Source: Micromonospora sp. WMMA1363
Lineage (GTDB): Bacteria; Actinomycetota; Actinomycetes; Mycobacteriales; Micromonosporaceae
Length of the DNA stretch: 64,000 nt
Direction: 5' to 3'
Assembly: GCF_030345795.1 (NCBI RefSeq)
Contig: NZ_JAUALB010000001.1
Location: 4,270,001 to 4,334,000 of the forward strand
This document shows, piece after piece, positions 40,897 to 49,582 of this stretch. The translations under genes were made by a program, and so were the position numbers. Each line of letters begins with the position of its first letter. The first letter of the stretch is position 1. The notes beneath the pieces were generated by a model that saw only the letters and a list, made by a program, of their open reading frames with translations, did no database searches and had not been told where the DNA came from.

Positions 40897-42354
40897 TCAC
40901 TCGCGGGGCAGCCGTACCTCTGCGACCGTACCGCCACCGGCCTTCGGTCGGAGGGACACCCATCCATTCTGCTGTTCGACGATCCGGCGGACGAGGTAGA
41001 GACCGAGGCCGGCCCCGGGGTAGCGGCGGCGGTCGCCGGACTCACCCTGCCAGAACCGGTCGAACGCACGCTCGACGTGCTCGGGGTGGATGCCGATTCC
41101 CTGATCGGCGACCCGGAAGGAGACGGTCGGCCCGTCGGCTCTCGCGGCGACATCGATCGAGGTGCCGGACGGCGAGTACTTGCCGGCGTTCGTGCACAGC
41201 TCGAGCAGCACGGTCGCCAGGCTCGCCCGGTGACCGAGTGCCTTCGGTAGACCGGCCGGCAGGTCGAGCGTGATGCGGTGGCGCAGCTCGGCGGAGAAGT
41301 CGGCCACCGCCGCGCGCAGGGCGTCGGCGAGGTCGAACGGGGCCGGGGGGTCCTCACCCGGGCGCACCTCGGCGGCTGCGGAGAGCAGGCGGTCGACGAG
41401 GCGGGCCAGCTCGTTGGCGCGTTGGCCGATCACCCGGGCGGCCAACCGTCGGTCGGCGTCGGTCAGTGACTCCCAATGGTCGGTGAGGGTGTCCGCGTAC
41501 CCCTTGATGACGGTGACCGGGGTCCGCAGCTCGTGGCTGGTCACCGCGACGAAGAGGTTTCGGTCGCTGTCGCGGCGCTGCTGGTCGGTGGTGTCCCGGA
41601 AGGTGACCACCCGGAGCATGCCGGGACCCGGCAGCTCACCCGAGGTGACCCGCAGCCAGCGGCCGTCCGGCAGCCGGTGGTCGAGGACCTGCCCGGACGG
41701 CGGAAGCGGGAACGGCAGCGGCTGGTTGAGCGCGTCGGCGGAGGAGCGGCCGGTCACCTGGGCGGCGGCCGGGTTCCAGAGCCGGACGGAGCCGTCCCGG
41801 TCAACCACGGCCAGCCCGTCCGCCATCGCGGCCACCACCGGGCCGTCACCGTGTACCGGCAGGCCACTCTGGTCACCGTACATGTGGGCGATGCAGGAGG
41901 CGAGATACGCGACCACGCCGCGCTGCTCGGCGTCCGGCCCGTCGCCGTCGGTGGGGTAGAGGGCGTGCAGGCTGCCCACGGCGAGCCCGCCGATCTCGGC
42001 CCGGGACACCGTCATCCGGCGCAGTCCGCGCCCGACGAGCGCGTGGGCGAGCTTTCCGGTGAGGCGGTCCATCCGGACCTGCTGCACGCGGGGCCCGGAG
42101 AGCAGGCAGACCGTGTCGGGGTCGTCGGCCGGCAGGGGACGGCCGAGCGTCCACTCGGCGGCGCCGGTGGCGGCGATCACCCGACCACCTGTGGGTGCGA
42201 ACTCGACGAATGCCATGCCGGACGCGCCGAGGGCGCTCTGCGCCACCCGGAGCAACTGACTGAGGACCGGCACGCCTGAGTCCCCACAGTTGATCATCTC
42301 GATGACCACGGTGTGGCCGGCGATGAGGGCGGAGAAGTCCGTGCGCTCCGGCAT
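40897..42354 (-). CDS. Soluble PAS/GAF sensor histidine kinase
   Basis: The 485-residue kinase has no membrane helix. An N-terminal GAF-like domain (about 20-165) is followed by a PAS domain (about 180-260, MADGLAVVDRDGSVRLWNPAA), a dimerisation/phosphoacceptor helix VTSHELRTPVTVIKGYADTL (His near 276), and a catalytic domain with LCTNAGKYSPSGT (N box), FRVADQGIGIHPE (G1), DRFWQGESGDRRRYPGAGLGLYLVRRIVEQ (F and G2 boxes). There is no cognate response regulator beside it, so it is an orphan kinase as placed. The small HATPase protein downstream may modulate it. Confidence 0.88.
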   Translation of the reverse strand: MPERTDFSALIAGHTVVIEMINCGDSGVPVLSQLLRVAQSALGASGMAFVEFAPTGGRVIAATGAAEWTLGRPLPADDPDTVCLLSGPRVQQVRMDRLTGKLAHALVGRGLRRMTVSRAEIGGLAVGSLHALYPTDGDGPDAEQRGVVAYLASCIAHMYGDQSGLPVHGDGPVVAAMADGLAVVDRDGSVRLWNPAAAQVTGRSSADALNQPLPFPLPPSGQVLDHRLPDGRWLRVTSGELPGPGMLRVVTFRDTTDQQRRDSDRNLFVAVTSHELRTPVTVIKGYADTLTDHWESLTDADRRLAARVIGQRANELARLVDRLLSAAAEVRPGEDPPAPFDLADALRAAVADFSAELRHRITLDLPAGLPKALGHRASLATVLLELCTNAGKYSPSGTSIDVAARADGPTVSFRVADQGIGIHPEHVERAFDRFWQGESGDRRRYPGAGLGLYLVRRIVEQQNGWVSLRPKAGGGTVAEVRLPRE

Positions 42355-42439
42355 GCCCCGAGTGTCCCCCGCGGACCGGACCCCCGGACACCCCCACCCG
42401 GCGGAGTGTTCGGTAGGCAGCCCGTTACCGCTGCAGGCG

Positions 42440-43249
42440 TCAGGAAGGGCTTCCCTCGCTGAGCCGGGCGAGCGCCTGGGCCGGTCGGTCGGTGATCACC
42501 CCGTCCACCCCGGCGGCCGCCACCAGATCCAGGTCGGCGGGATCGTTCACGGTCCAGACGTACACCTGGTTACCGGCGGCGCGCAGCGCCGGCACCAGGT
42601 CTGGGCGGGCCCGCACGAGCACGATGCCGGGCCCGGCGATCCGCGTGCCGAACGGCAACCGGCCCAGCCGTAGCCGGCCGGGCAGCGCCTCCAGCAGCAG
42701 CACCGTGGGCAGCGCGGGGGTCAGCTCGCGGATCCGGCGTACCGCCAGCAGCGAGAAGGACATCACGGTGACCTGGACCGGATGCCCGGGCCGAGGCTCG
42801 GTCAGGCCGTACCGGCGCAGCAGCGTCACCAGACGTCGCTCGACGTCCCGGCCGTGCCGGGCGGGGTGCTTCGTCTCGACCAGCAGCCGGACCGGCCGGC
42901 CGGCGGCGAGTACCGCGTCCAGCAGCCGCTCAAGGGTGAGCAGCCGGGTGTGCGACTCGTCGAGCACCTCGTCCCCGTCGGGGAGGGCGCAGCTCGGGTG
43001 CCAGGACCCGAAGTCGAGCGCCTCCAGCTCGGCGAGAGTCCGCCCGCTCACCCGGCCGCGTCCGTTGCTGGTCCGGTCGAGGCGGCGGTCGTGGACGCAG
43101 ACCAGATGTCCGTCGCGGGTCAGCCGGACGTCGCACTCCAGCCCGTCGGCACCCTCGTCGAGCGCCCGCAGGTACGCGGCGAGGGTGTGCTCCGGGAGGT
43201 CGTACGACGCGCCGCGGTGCGCGAAGACCAGGGGACGGCCGATGCCCAC
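42440..43249 (-). CDS. Glycerophosphodiester phosphodiesterase
   Basis: The 269-residue enzyme hydrolyses glycerophosphodiesters to glycerol-3-phosphate and an alcohol. The catalytic core is at the N-terminus, FAHRGASYDLPEHTLAAY, with metal ligands in GLECDVRLTRDGHLVCVHD. The barrel end carries VYVWTVNDPADLDLVAAAGVDGVITDRPAQAL. No signal peptide is present, so it is probably cytoplasmic. GTG 43249 lies 5 bp after the rhodanese stop on the same strand. The upstream part of the open frame is antisense to the rhodanese gene and not conserved. Confidence 0.88.
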   Translation of the reverse strand: MGIGRPLVFAHRGASYDLPEHTLAAYLRALDEGADGLECDVRLTRDGHLVCVHDRRLDRTSNGRGRVSGRTLAELEALDFGSWHPSCALPDGDEVLDESHTRLLTLERLLDAVLAAGRPVRLLVETKHPARHGRDVERRLVTLLRRYGLTEPRPGHPVQVTVMSFSLLAVRRIRELTPALPTVLLLEALPGRLRLGRLPFGTRIAGPGIVLVRARPDLVPALRAAGNQVYVWTVNDPADLDLVAAAGVDGVITDRPAQALARLSEGSPS

Positions 43250-43254
43250 GCCGG

Positions 43255-43590
43255 CTACAGGACCCGACCCGGCTGCCCGTCCTCGCCGATCACGGGACGC
43301 CCGGCGGCGGCCCACTCGCCCATCCCGCCATCGACGTTGCGCACCTGCTCCCAGCCGTTGCGCATGAGGTACGTGACGACCTGGGCGGATCGCCCGCCGG
43401 AGCGACAGATGACCGCCACGTCCCGGTCGCTGGGCACCTCGGCCAGTCGGGACGGCAGCTCCATCATCGGCACGTGGTGGGCTTCCGGAGCGTGGCCGGC
43501 GGCCCACTCGTCGTCCTCCCGGACGTCGAGCAGGTACGTGTCGTCGGCGATCTCGGGCACGGTCACGGTGGGTACGCGGGGTCCGAACAC
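43255..43590 (-). CDS. Single-domain rhodanese
   Basis: A 111-residue sulfurtransferase fold: TVPEIADDTYLLDVREDDEW at the start, active-site loop CRSGGRSAQ (C62 and following) and a C-terminal VDGGMGEWAAAGRPV. The loop length of six residues is the GlpE type, which transfers sulfane sulfur to small acceptors. GTG 43590 lies 7 nt after TAGCTT, compatible with leaderless transcription. A TTG at 43599 would add three residues. It is just upstream of the glycerophosphodiesterase gene and may form an operon with it. Confidence 0.85.
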   Translation of the reverse strand: MFGPRVPTVTVPEIADDTYLLDVREDDEWAAGHAPEAHHVPMMELPSRLAEVPSDRDVAVICRSGGRSAQVVTYLMRNGWEQVRNVDGGMGEWAAAGRPVIGEDGQPGRVL

Positions 43591-43619
43591 GGCTACCAAG
43601 CTAGCTCAGCGACCGCCGC

Positions 43620-44561
43620 TCACAGTCGGGTCACCCAGCGTGGGTGGGCTTGAGCCCACTCCGGCACCTGGGTACCCCGGACCGCTTCGAACAGCCCACT
43701 CCCACCGTTTTCCAGCACCACGTACGAGACCTGACCGATGGTCTGTGGCCGGGACGGCACCTGGACGCCGCGCAGGGCGTCCGTTGGTAGGTCGCGTAGC
43801 GCGACTACCAGTTCCTCCAGGGGGACGCCGTTGGTGTCCACGATCAGCGAAGCGCCGACGGCCCGGATCATCCGGTCCAGCTGCACGGGGTTGGTTCGCA
43901 GTGAGGTCTCGCCGGCCCGTTCCAGCACCGCCCGGAGCAGCTGCTGTTGGTGGGTCTGCCGGTCGTAGTCCCCGTTCGGTAGGTCGTAGCGCTGACGGAC
44001 GAAGTCCAGGGCGGTGCCGCCGTCCATCTGCTGGCAGCCCGGGGTGAAGACCCGGTCGGTGTGGATCGAGCGGAATTCGGTGTCGACGCACATGCGGACC
44101 CCGCCGAGGAGGTCGATGATCTCCCGGAAGCCGGAGAAGTCGATCAAGGCGGCGCCGTCGAACTGGATCCCGGTCAGCCGGGCCAGGGTCGCCGAGAGCA
44201 GCCGCGTGCCGGGTTGTCCGCCGCCACCGCGCTCGTACGCCGCATTGATCTTGTCCTGGCCGCCGTCGTAGCCGGCGGTTGCCGGGATGGCGACTAGCAG
44301 GTCCCGGGGTATGGAGACCAGGTACGCCGCTCGGCCACCCGCGGGCACGTGCACGATGAGGATGGTGTCCGACCGCCGGTCGGCCGTGCTGCCGCTGCGC
44401 CACCGGTCGGTACCGACGATGAGGTAGTTGAGCGGCCCGTCCGGGTCGGTGCCGTCCCGGCGGGCGGTCGGGTCGAGCAGCTGCTCCTGGACCACCGCCC
44501 GGCCGTACCGCTCGGTGAGCGTCCGGAGGCCGATCGCGGCGAGGCCGGCCAGCAGTGCCAC
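43620..44561 (-). CDS. LCP (LytR-CpsA-Psr) family cell-wall glycopolymer ligase
   Basis: The 313 residues carry the LCP catalytic core: NYLIVGTDRWRSGSTADRRSDTILIVHV (Asp and Arg for pyrophosphate), AYLVSIPRDLLVAIPA, FSGFREIIDLLGGV, DGGTALDFVRQRYDLPNGDYDRQTHQQQ. Such enzymes transfer lipid-linked glycopolymers to peptidoglycan outside the cell. The first usable start is GTG 44561, right before a hydrophobic helix. The same frame stays open for about 46 codons upstream and encodes an Arg/Gly-rich segment typical of an LCP cytoplasmic tail, yet offers no ATG, GTG or TTG. So the true start is uncertain. Confidence 0.85.
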   Translation of the reverse strand: MALLAGLAAIGLRTLTERYGRAVVQEQLLDPTARRDGTDPDGPLNYLIVGTDRWRSGSTADRRSDTILIVHVPAGGRAAYLVSIPRDLLVAIPATAGYDGGQDKINAAYERGGGGQPGTRLLSATLARLTGIQFDGAALIDFSGFREIIDLLGGVRMCVDTEFRSIHTDRVFTPGCQQMDGGTALDFVRQRYDLPNGDYDRQTHQQQLLRAVLERAGETSLRTNPVQLDRMIRAVGASLIVDTNGVPLEELVVALRDLPTDALRGVQVPSRPQTIGQVSYVVLENGGSGLFEAVRGTQVPEWAQAHPRWVTRL

Positions 44562-44811
44562 GGCGAGGCCGAGACCGAGCAGGAGGCGGGGCCAGCGGGG
44601 CCGCCCGCGCCGGCCGCCCGCGCCGGCTCGCTCCCGTCCGTCCCGCGACCTGGACGTGTTCCCTCCCCGCCACCCGTACGCGAATACTCCTCACGTCAGG
44701 CTACGGGTCGGCGCGAGTACGGTGGCCGGTTCGGCGGAACCCGCCGGTCCGGTCGCACGACCCGGGCCGGTGGTTCCGCCCGCCAGTCCGATCGATCCCG
44801 CGGGCCAGGGA

Positions 44812-46029
44812 TCAGTTGCCGCCGCTCTCCTGGTTTGCCTCGACCCAGCCGGCCATGGTGTCCGCGGCCATCGCCTGGAACATGGCGAGCGCCCTCTCCC
44901 GATCCGAGATCACCACCGACTCGCCGTTGATCGTGTCGCTGCCGTTGTGTGGGCTGGTCAGGAACGTCAGGTTCTCACCGCGCAGCTTGCGGAACTGCAC
45001 CGCCGTGTCGACCAGGGAAAACCCCTCGTCGACGGTGACCGCGGCGGTCACCGACCGGAGGAAGTCGTTCAGCTTGACGGGGTTGGTGAGCGTCCCGGTG
45101 CTCGCCGCCTTGTCCATCAGCGCGCGGAGGAACTCCTGCTGGTGCCGCATCCGGTCGAAGTCGCCGTTCGGGAACTGCTTGCGCTGCCGGATCCAATCCA
45201 GTGCCTCGGCGCCGTTCATGTGGTTGACGCCCTCGGTGAAGGTCCGGTACGGCTTGTGGATCGAGGTGGTCGTGCGTTCCACGGTCAGGTCGACACCGCC
45301 GAGCGCGTCGGTGACCTCCTTGAAGCCGGCGAAGTCGATCGCCATCACGTGGTCGAGGCGTACGTCGGTGAAGCACTCCACGGTGCGTACCGCCAGCGGC
45401 AGGCCGCCCAGGGCAAACGCCGCGTTGATCTTCCTGCGTTGGCCGGAGCCGCAGTCCGCGCCCGCCTCCGCCGGGATCGGCACGTACAGGTCGCGTGGGA
45501 TCGACACCAGGTAGGCCTCCTGGTGGTTGCTCGGGACGTGCATCACCATGATCGTGTCAGCGCGCCACTGGCCCGCCTGGTCGACCGGGGCGTCCGGGTC
45601 CCGCGAGTCGCTGCCGACCATGAGGATGTTCAGCGCGCCGTCGGTCGTCTTGGCCGGCCGGCCACCGGTGATCTGCGAGAACGGATCGGTACGCGCCAGG
45701 TCGTCGTTGAGGCCGCGGGCGTAGAACCAGACGCCGGCGCCACCGAGCAGGGCCAGCACCAGTACCGCGATTCCGGCCACCAGGCCGATCCGACCCCAGC
45801 GCGGGCGGGGACCCCGCCGCCTCGGTCGACCGGAACCGCCGTCCCCGCCGCCAGGTCCAGGTCCACCCCGGCCACCCGGGCCACCAGGCGGGGGCACGTC
45901 GGCCGTCGGGTACCACCGCGTGTTGCCGGAGCGGGCCCGTCTGCCCGGGCCGGAGCCCGGCACCGGAGCGCGCCCGGCGCTGCGGTGCAGGTGCGGGAGC
46001 GGGACACCGGCAGGCATGGTCGCTGACAT
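44812..46029 (-). CDS. LCP (LytR-CpsA-Psr) family cell-wall glycopolymer ligase
   Basis: The 405-residue type II membrane protein has a proline/glycine/arginine-rich cytoplasmic tail (1-80), one helix (IGLVAGIAVLVLALLGGAGV) and the outer LCP domain: ALNILMVGSDSRDPDAPVD, ADTIMVMHVPSNHQEAYLVS, IPRDLYVPIPAEAG, NGAEALDWIRQRKQFPNGD and FDRMRHQQEFLRAL. It is a diverged paralog of the next gene downstream, as tandem LCPs often are. ATG 46029 lies 7 nt after TACCCT, compatible with a leaderless mRNA. A second ATG lies at 46017. Role: attachment of wall polysaccharide or teichoic-type polymers. Confidence 0.9.
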   Translation of the reverse strand: MSATMPAGVPLPHLHRSAGRAPVPGSGPGRRARSGNTRWYPTADVPPPGGPGGRGGPGPGGGDGGSGRPRRRGPRPRWGRIGLVAGIAVLVLALLGGAGVWFYARGLNDDLARTDPFSQITGGRPAKTTDGALNILMVGSDSRDPDAPVDQAGQWRADTIMVMHVPSNHQEAYLVSIPRDLYVPIPAEAGADCGSGQRRKINAAFALGGLPLAVRTVECFTDVRLDHVMAIDFAGFKEVTDALGGVDLTVERTTTSIHKPYRTFTEGVNHMNGAEALDWIRQRKQFPNGDFDRMRHQQEFLRALMDKAASTGTLTNPVKLNDFLRSVTAAVTVDEGFSLVDTAVQFRKLRGENLTFLTSPHNGSDTINGESVVISDRERALAMFQAMAADTMAGWVEANQESGGN

Positions 46030-46227
46030 GCAACTCAGGGTACGTACGTCCGGCTAGCTTCTCCCTGAAGCGGATCCGGCGCCGTCGCCCTCAGTGGTGT
46101 CTCGGTTACCCTACGACAGGCATCGTGAGGTGCCGGGCGGCGTGGAAGCGGCATCCGGTGCTCGGCCGCCGGCCTGGCCGCTGGGCCGGGCGGCCAGCGT
46201 CTGGGGCCGGGTCGGGCCGGCCAGCGT

Positions 46228-47214
46228 CTAGGAAGTGTGCCCCAGTCGCTCGCGGAAGTACTCGATCGTGCGTCGGAGGCCCTCTTCGGGCATTACCCGC
46301 GGCTCGTAACCGAGGAGGTCCCGGGCGAGTGTGAGATCCGGTCGGCGCATCTCCGGGTCGTCGGCGGAGCGAGTGATGTAGGTCACCTCAGAGTTGCTGT
46401 CGCAGAGTGAGACGACCGTCTCGGCCAGCTGCCGCATGCTCAGCTCGTGCTCGGTGCCGCAGTTGATCGGCCCGGTCTCCGTCGAGTCGAGTAGCAGCAG
46501 GATGCCCCGCACCAGGTCGTCGACGTAGCAGATCGAGCGGGTCTGGTTGCCGGTCCCGTGCACCGTGATCGGCTCACCCCGCAGGGCCTGCGAGATGAAG
46601 GTGGGAACAGCCCGCCCGTCGTCCGGGCGCATCCGCGGCCCGTACGTGTTGAAGATGCGGACGATGGCGGCGTCCAGGCCCCGGCTGCGGCGGTAACCCA
46701 TCGTGGCGGCCTCGGCGAACCGCTTCGACTCGTCGTAGACGCTGCGTACGCCGATCGGGTTGACGTTGCCCCAGTACGTCTCGCGCTGTGGGTGCTCCTT
46801 CGGGTCTCCGTACGCCTCGGAGGTGGAGGCCATCAGGAACCGGGCGCCGTCGGCGACCGCACGTTCGAGCAGGTGCAGGGTGCCGACCGAGCCGACCCGC
46901 AGGATCTCCACGGGCAGCTTCTCGAAGTCGGTCGGGCTGGCCGGCGAGGCCATGTGCAGGATCGCGTCGAACCGCTCGGCGAACGCGGAGTGGTGGGTCG
47001 GCAGCCCGTCGGCGACGTCTGCCTCGACCAGCGTGAAGGTCGGCGTGTCCGCCAGGTGGGCGACGTTCTCCTTCGATCCGGTGACGAAATTGTCCACCGC
47101 GACCACCGCGCACCCGCGGGAGACCAGGACATCGACGAGGTATGACGGCACGAAGCCGGCGCCACCGGTGACGAGAATGCGGTGGCCGGACCCGAAACGC
47201 TGCACAACCTTCAT
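46228..47214 (-). CDS. NDP-sugar SDR (UDP-glucuronate decarboxylase/epimerase-like)
   Basis: The 328 residues have the extended-SDR Rossmann start HRILVTGGAGFVPSYLVDVL (11-30), where the last Gly of GxxGxxG is replaced by Pro, and FERFDAILHMASPASPTDFEK-like mid-section. The active-site SEAYGDPKEHPQ, YDESKRFAEAA (YxxxK), RIFNTYGPRMRPDDGR and GNQTRSICYVDDLV follow. The DPxEHPQ and pattern resemble UDP-xylose synthase-like enzymes, but the exact reaction is not certain. ATG 47214 lies 7 nt after TACCCT (leaderless type). It stands near LCP genes, consistent with sugar precursor supply for the wall. Confidence 0.83.
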   Translation of the reverse strand: MKVVQRFGSGHRILVTGGAGFVPSYLVDVLVSRGCAVVAVDNFVTGSKENVAHLADTPTFTLVEADVADGLPTHHSAFAERFDAILHMASPASPTDFEKLPVEILRVGSVGTLHLLERAVADGARFLMASTSEAYGDPKEHPQRETYWGNVNPIGVRSVYDESKRFAEAATMGYRRSRGLDAAIVRIFNTYGPRMRPDDGRAVPTFISQALRGEPITVHGTGNQTRSICYVDDLVRGILLLLDSTETGPINCGTEHELSMRQLAETVVSLCDSNSEVTYITRSADDPEMRRPDLTLARDLLGYEPRVMPEEGLRRTIEYFRERLGHTS

Positions 47215-47346
47215 GCCGGTCAGGGTACCGATCGGCGCGATCATCGGTCGGGTAAGGAGCGACCCCGGTCCGACGCCAGGCGTCGGACCGGGGCAGGTGA
47301 ACATTCCGGGTGGTCCGGCACACGCCGCGCAGCCCATCCAGGTCGG

Positions 47347-49020
47347 TCAGTGCGCGCCCGCGCCGGTGAGCGAGCGCACCTCGAGTTCGGCGTACTTGTC
47401 CTCGTCGCGCTCCTTGGAGGTCACCGTGCCGATCCATCCGCACAGGAAGCCGAACGGGATGGAGAGGATGCCCGGGTTCGACAGCGGGAACCACTGCCAG
47501 TCCTGGGCGGGGAACATCGACGTCGGCGCGCCGGAGACGACCGGGGAGAAGAACACCAGGAAGACCGCGGCGAACAAGCCGCCATAAATCGCCCATACTG
47601 CTCCGGAAGTGTTGAAACGTCTCCAGAACAGGCTGTAGAGGATTGCCGGCAAGTTGCCGGATGCCGCCACCGCGAAGGCGAGCGCCACCAGAAAGGCGAC
47701 GTTCAGACTCTGCGCGAAGATCGACAGTACGATCGAGACCGCGCCGATCACCAGCGCGGAGATCCGTGCGACCGCGACCTCCTGCCGCTCCGAGGCCGTC
47801 CCGTCCTTGATCACGTTGGCGTAGAAGTCGTGCGCCAGGCTCGATGATGACGCCAGGGTGAGGCCCGCGACCACGGCCAGGATGGTCGCGAACGCGACGG
47901 CCGCGATGACCGCCAGTAACGTCGCCCCACCCAGATCGCCGCCGAGGAAGTCGACACCGAGTACCTCGGCCAACTGTGGTGCGGCGGTGTTGCCCGCCCG
48001 GTCCTGCTCGCGGATGGCGTCGCCGCCGACCAGGGCGGCCGCGCCGAAGCCGAGGGCCAGGGTGAGCAGATAGAAGGTGCCGATGATGCCGATCGCCCAG
48101 AGCACGCTCTTGCGGGCCGCCTTGGCGGTCGGCACGGTGTAGAAGCGGATCAGGATGTGCGGCAGGCCGGCGGTGCCGAGCACCAGCGCGACGCCCAGCG
48201 AGAGCAGGTCGACCTTGTTGTAGAAGGTCCGTGTCGTGTCGCCGGCGACCTCGACGCCGTACCGTAACCCCGGTTCCAGGAAGGCGCTGCCCTGTCCCGA
48301 TGCCGCGGCGGCGTCGCCGAGCAGCGACGACAGGTTGAACTTGTATTTCGCGAGCACCAGCAAGGTCATGATGAGGGCGCCGCTCATCAGCAGGAATGCC
48401 TTGACGATCTGGACGTAGGTGGTGCCCTTCATGCCACCGACCGTGACATAGATAATCATCAAAGCGCCGACCATGATGATCGTGGCCACCTTCGCGGTGG
48501 CGGCGTCCATGCCGAGGAAGGTGGTGCCGGGGCGGATGCCGAGCAGCAGGGCGACCAGAGCGCCGGCGCCGACCATCTGGGCGAGCAGATAGAAGATCGA
48601 CACCGTGATGGTGGAGACCGCCGCGGCGGTGCGCACCGGGCGCTGCCGCATCCGGAAGGCCAGCACATCGGCCATCGTGTATCGGCCCGAGTTGCGCAGC
48701 AGCTCGGCCACCAGCAGCAGCGCCACCAACCAGGCGACCAGGAATCCGATCGAGTAGAGGAAGCCGTCATAGCCGTACAGGGCGATGATGCCGGCGATGC
48801 CGAGAAACGACGCCGCCGACATGTAGTCGCCGCCGATCGCCATGCCGTTCTGGAATCCGGAGAAGGACCGGCCGCCGGCGTAGAAGTCGGTGGCGGTCTT
48901 GGTCTGCCGGCTCGCCCACACCGTGATCGCGAGCGTAACCGCCACGAAGATGAGAAAGAGAGTGATGGTGAGGTTCCGGGCGGTGGTGTCGCCCCCCTCA
49001 GCCGCGAGGACCGCGGTCAT
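47347..49020 (-). CDS. actP: Sodium:solute symporter (cation acetate symporter ActP-like)
   Basis: The 557-residue SSS transporter has about 13 membrane helices. Conserved segments include TDFYAGGRSFSGFQNGMAIGGDYMSAASFLGIAG (helix 1-2 sodium-site region), VTVGGMKGTTYVQIVKAFLL, GTAGLPHILIRFYTVP and SSSSLAHDFYANVIKDG. These match acetate/short-chain carboxylate symporters. It follows the DUF485 gene with a 23-bp overlap, the standard pairing for ActP. A second such module lies at 54306-56416. The gene symbol is by similarity; acetate as substrate is inferred. Confidence 0.88.
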   Translation of the reverse strand: MTAVLAAEGGDTTARNLTITLFLIFVAVTLAITVWASRQTKTATDFYAGGRSFSGFQNGMAIGGDYMSAASFLGIAGIIALYGYDGFLYSIGFLVAWLVALLLVAELLRNSGRYTMADVLAFRMRQRPVRTAAAVSTITVSIFYLLAQMVGAGALVALLLGIRPGTTFLGMDAATAKVATIIMVGALMIIYVTVGGMKGTTYVQIVKAFLLMSGALIMTLLVLAKYKFNLSSLLGDAAAASGQGSAFLEPGLRYGVEVAGDTTRTFYNKVDLLSLGVALVLGTAGLPHILIRFYTVPTAKAARKSVLWAIGIIGTFYLLTLALGFGAAALVGGDAIREQDRAGNTAAPQLAEVLGVDFLGGDLGGATLLAVIAAVAFATILAVVAGLTLASSSSLAHDFYANVIKDGTASERQEVAVARISALVIGAVSIVLSIFAQSLNVAFLVALAFAVAASGNLPAILYSLFWRRFNTSGAVWAIYGGLFAAVFLVFFSPVVSGAPTSMFPAQDWQWFPLSNPGILSIPFGFLCGWIGTVTSKERDEDKYAELEVRSLTGAGAH

Positions 49021-49366
49021 GGGTCACCTCCCCGATCTCCGCGCGGATCCGGTCCGCCACCGGGTCGACCCTCCGGTCGGCGTACCGGGAGTAGAGCCAG
49101 GCGATGAGGAACGTGGAGACGAACTGGAGCAGACCGAAAACCAACGCGACGTTGATGTTGCCGATGATCCTCGTGCCCATGAGGTCCCGCGCGTACGCGG
49201 ACAGGATCACGTAGAGGGCGTACCACAGGAAGAACGCGACGGTCATCGGGAAGACGAAGCCGCGCAGTGCGCGCCGCAACCCGGCGAACTCGTCCGATCG
49301 CTGGACGGCCAGATAGCGTTCCGTCACCGACTCGGCCGGGGCGGACGCGGGTGTGTCCGTGGACAT
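48998..49366 (-). CDS. DUF485 small membrane protein
   Basis: A 122-residue protein with two membrane helices (FPMTVAFFLWYALYVILSAY and VALVFGLLQFVSTFLIAWLY) and the family pattern QRSDEFAGLRRALRGF plus SRYADRRVDPVADRIRAE. DUF485 genes, such as yjcH, normally precede actP and are co-transcribed with it; their role in transport or assembly is not settled. ATG 49366 removes an unrelated upstream extension. The 3' end overlaps the symporter start by 23 bp. Confidence 0.88.
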   Translation of the reverse strand: MSTDTPASAPAESVTERYLAVQRSDEFAGLRRALRGFVFPMTVAFFLWYALYVILSAYARDLMGTRIIGNINVALVFGLLQFVSTFLIAWLYSRYADRRVDPVADRIRAEIGEVTHDRGPRG

Positions 49367-49582
49367 TCGTGGATCACCACCTTCACAGGCATCGGGAGTT
49401 ACGCGCACGGTAGGGAGCGCGCTTCGCGCCCGGAAGGGCAGAACTGGTGCCGGTTGGTGGGTGCGCCGAACGGCATGGTGGCTGCGCCGAGTGACCTGGC
49501 TCACTCCGGTGACCGGTCGGTCACGGTCCGCCCGACTGGTGCTCCGGCTGGCCCCGGCGGTTCGGCCCGGAGGTGCGGCGGC

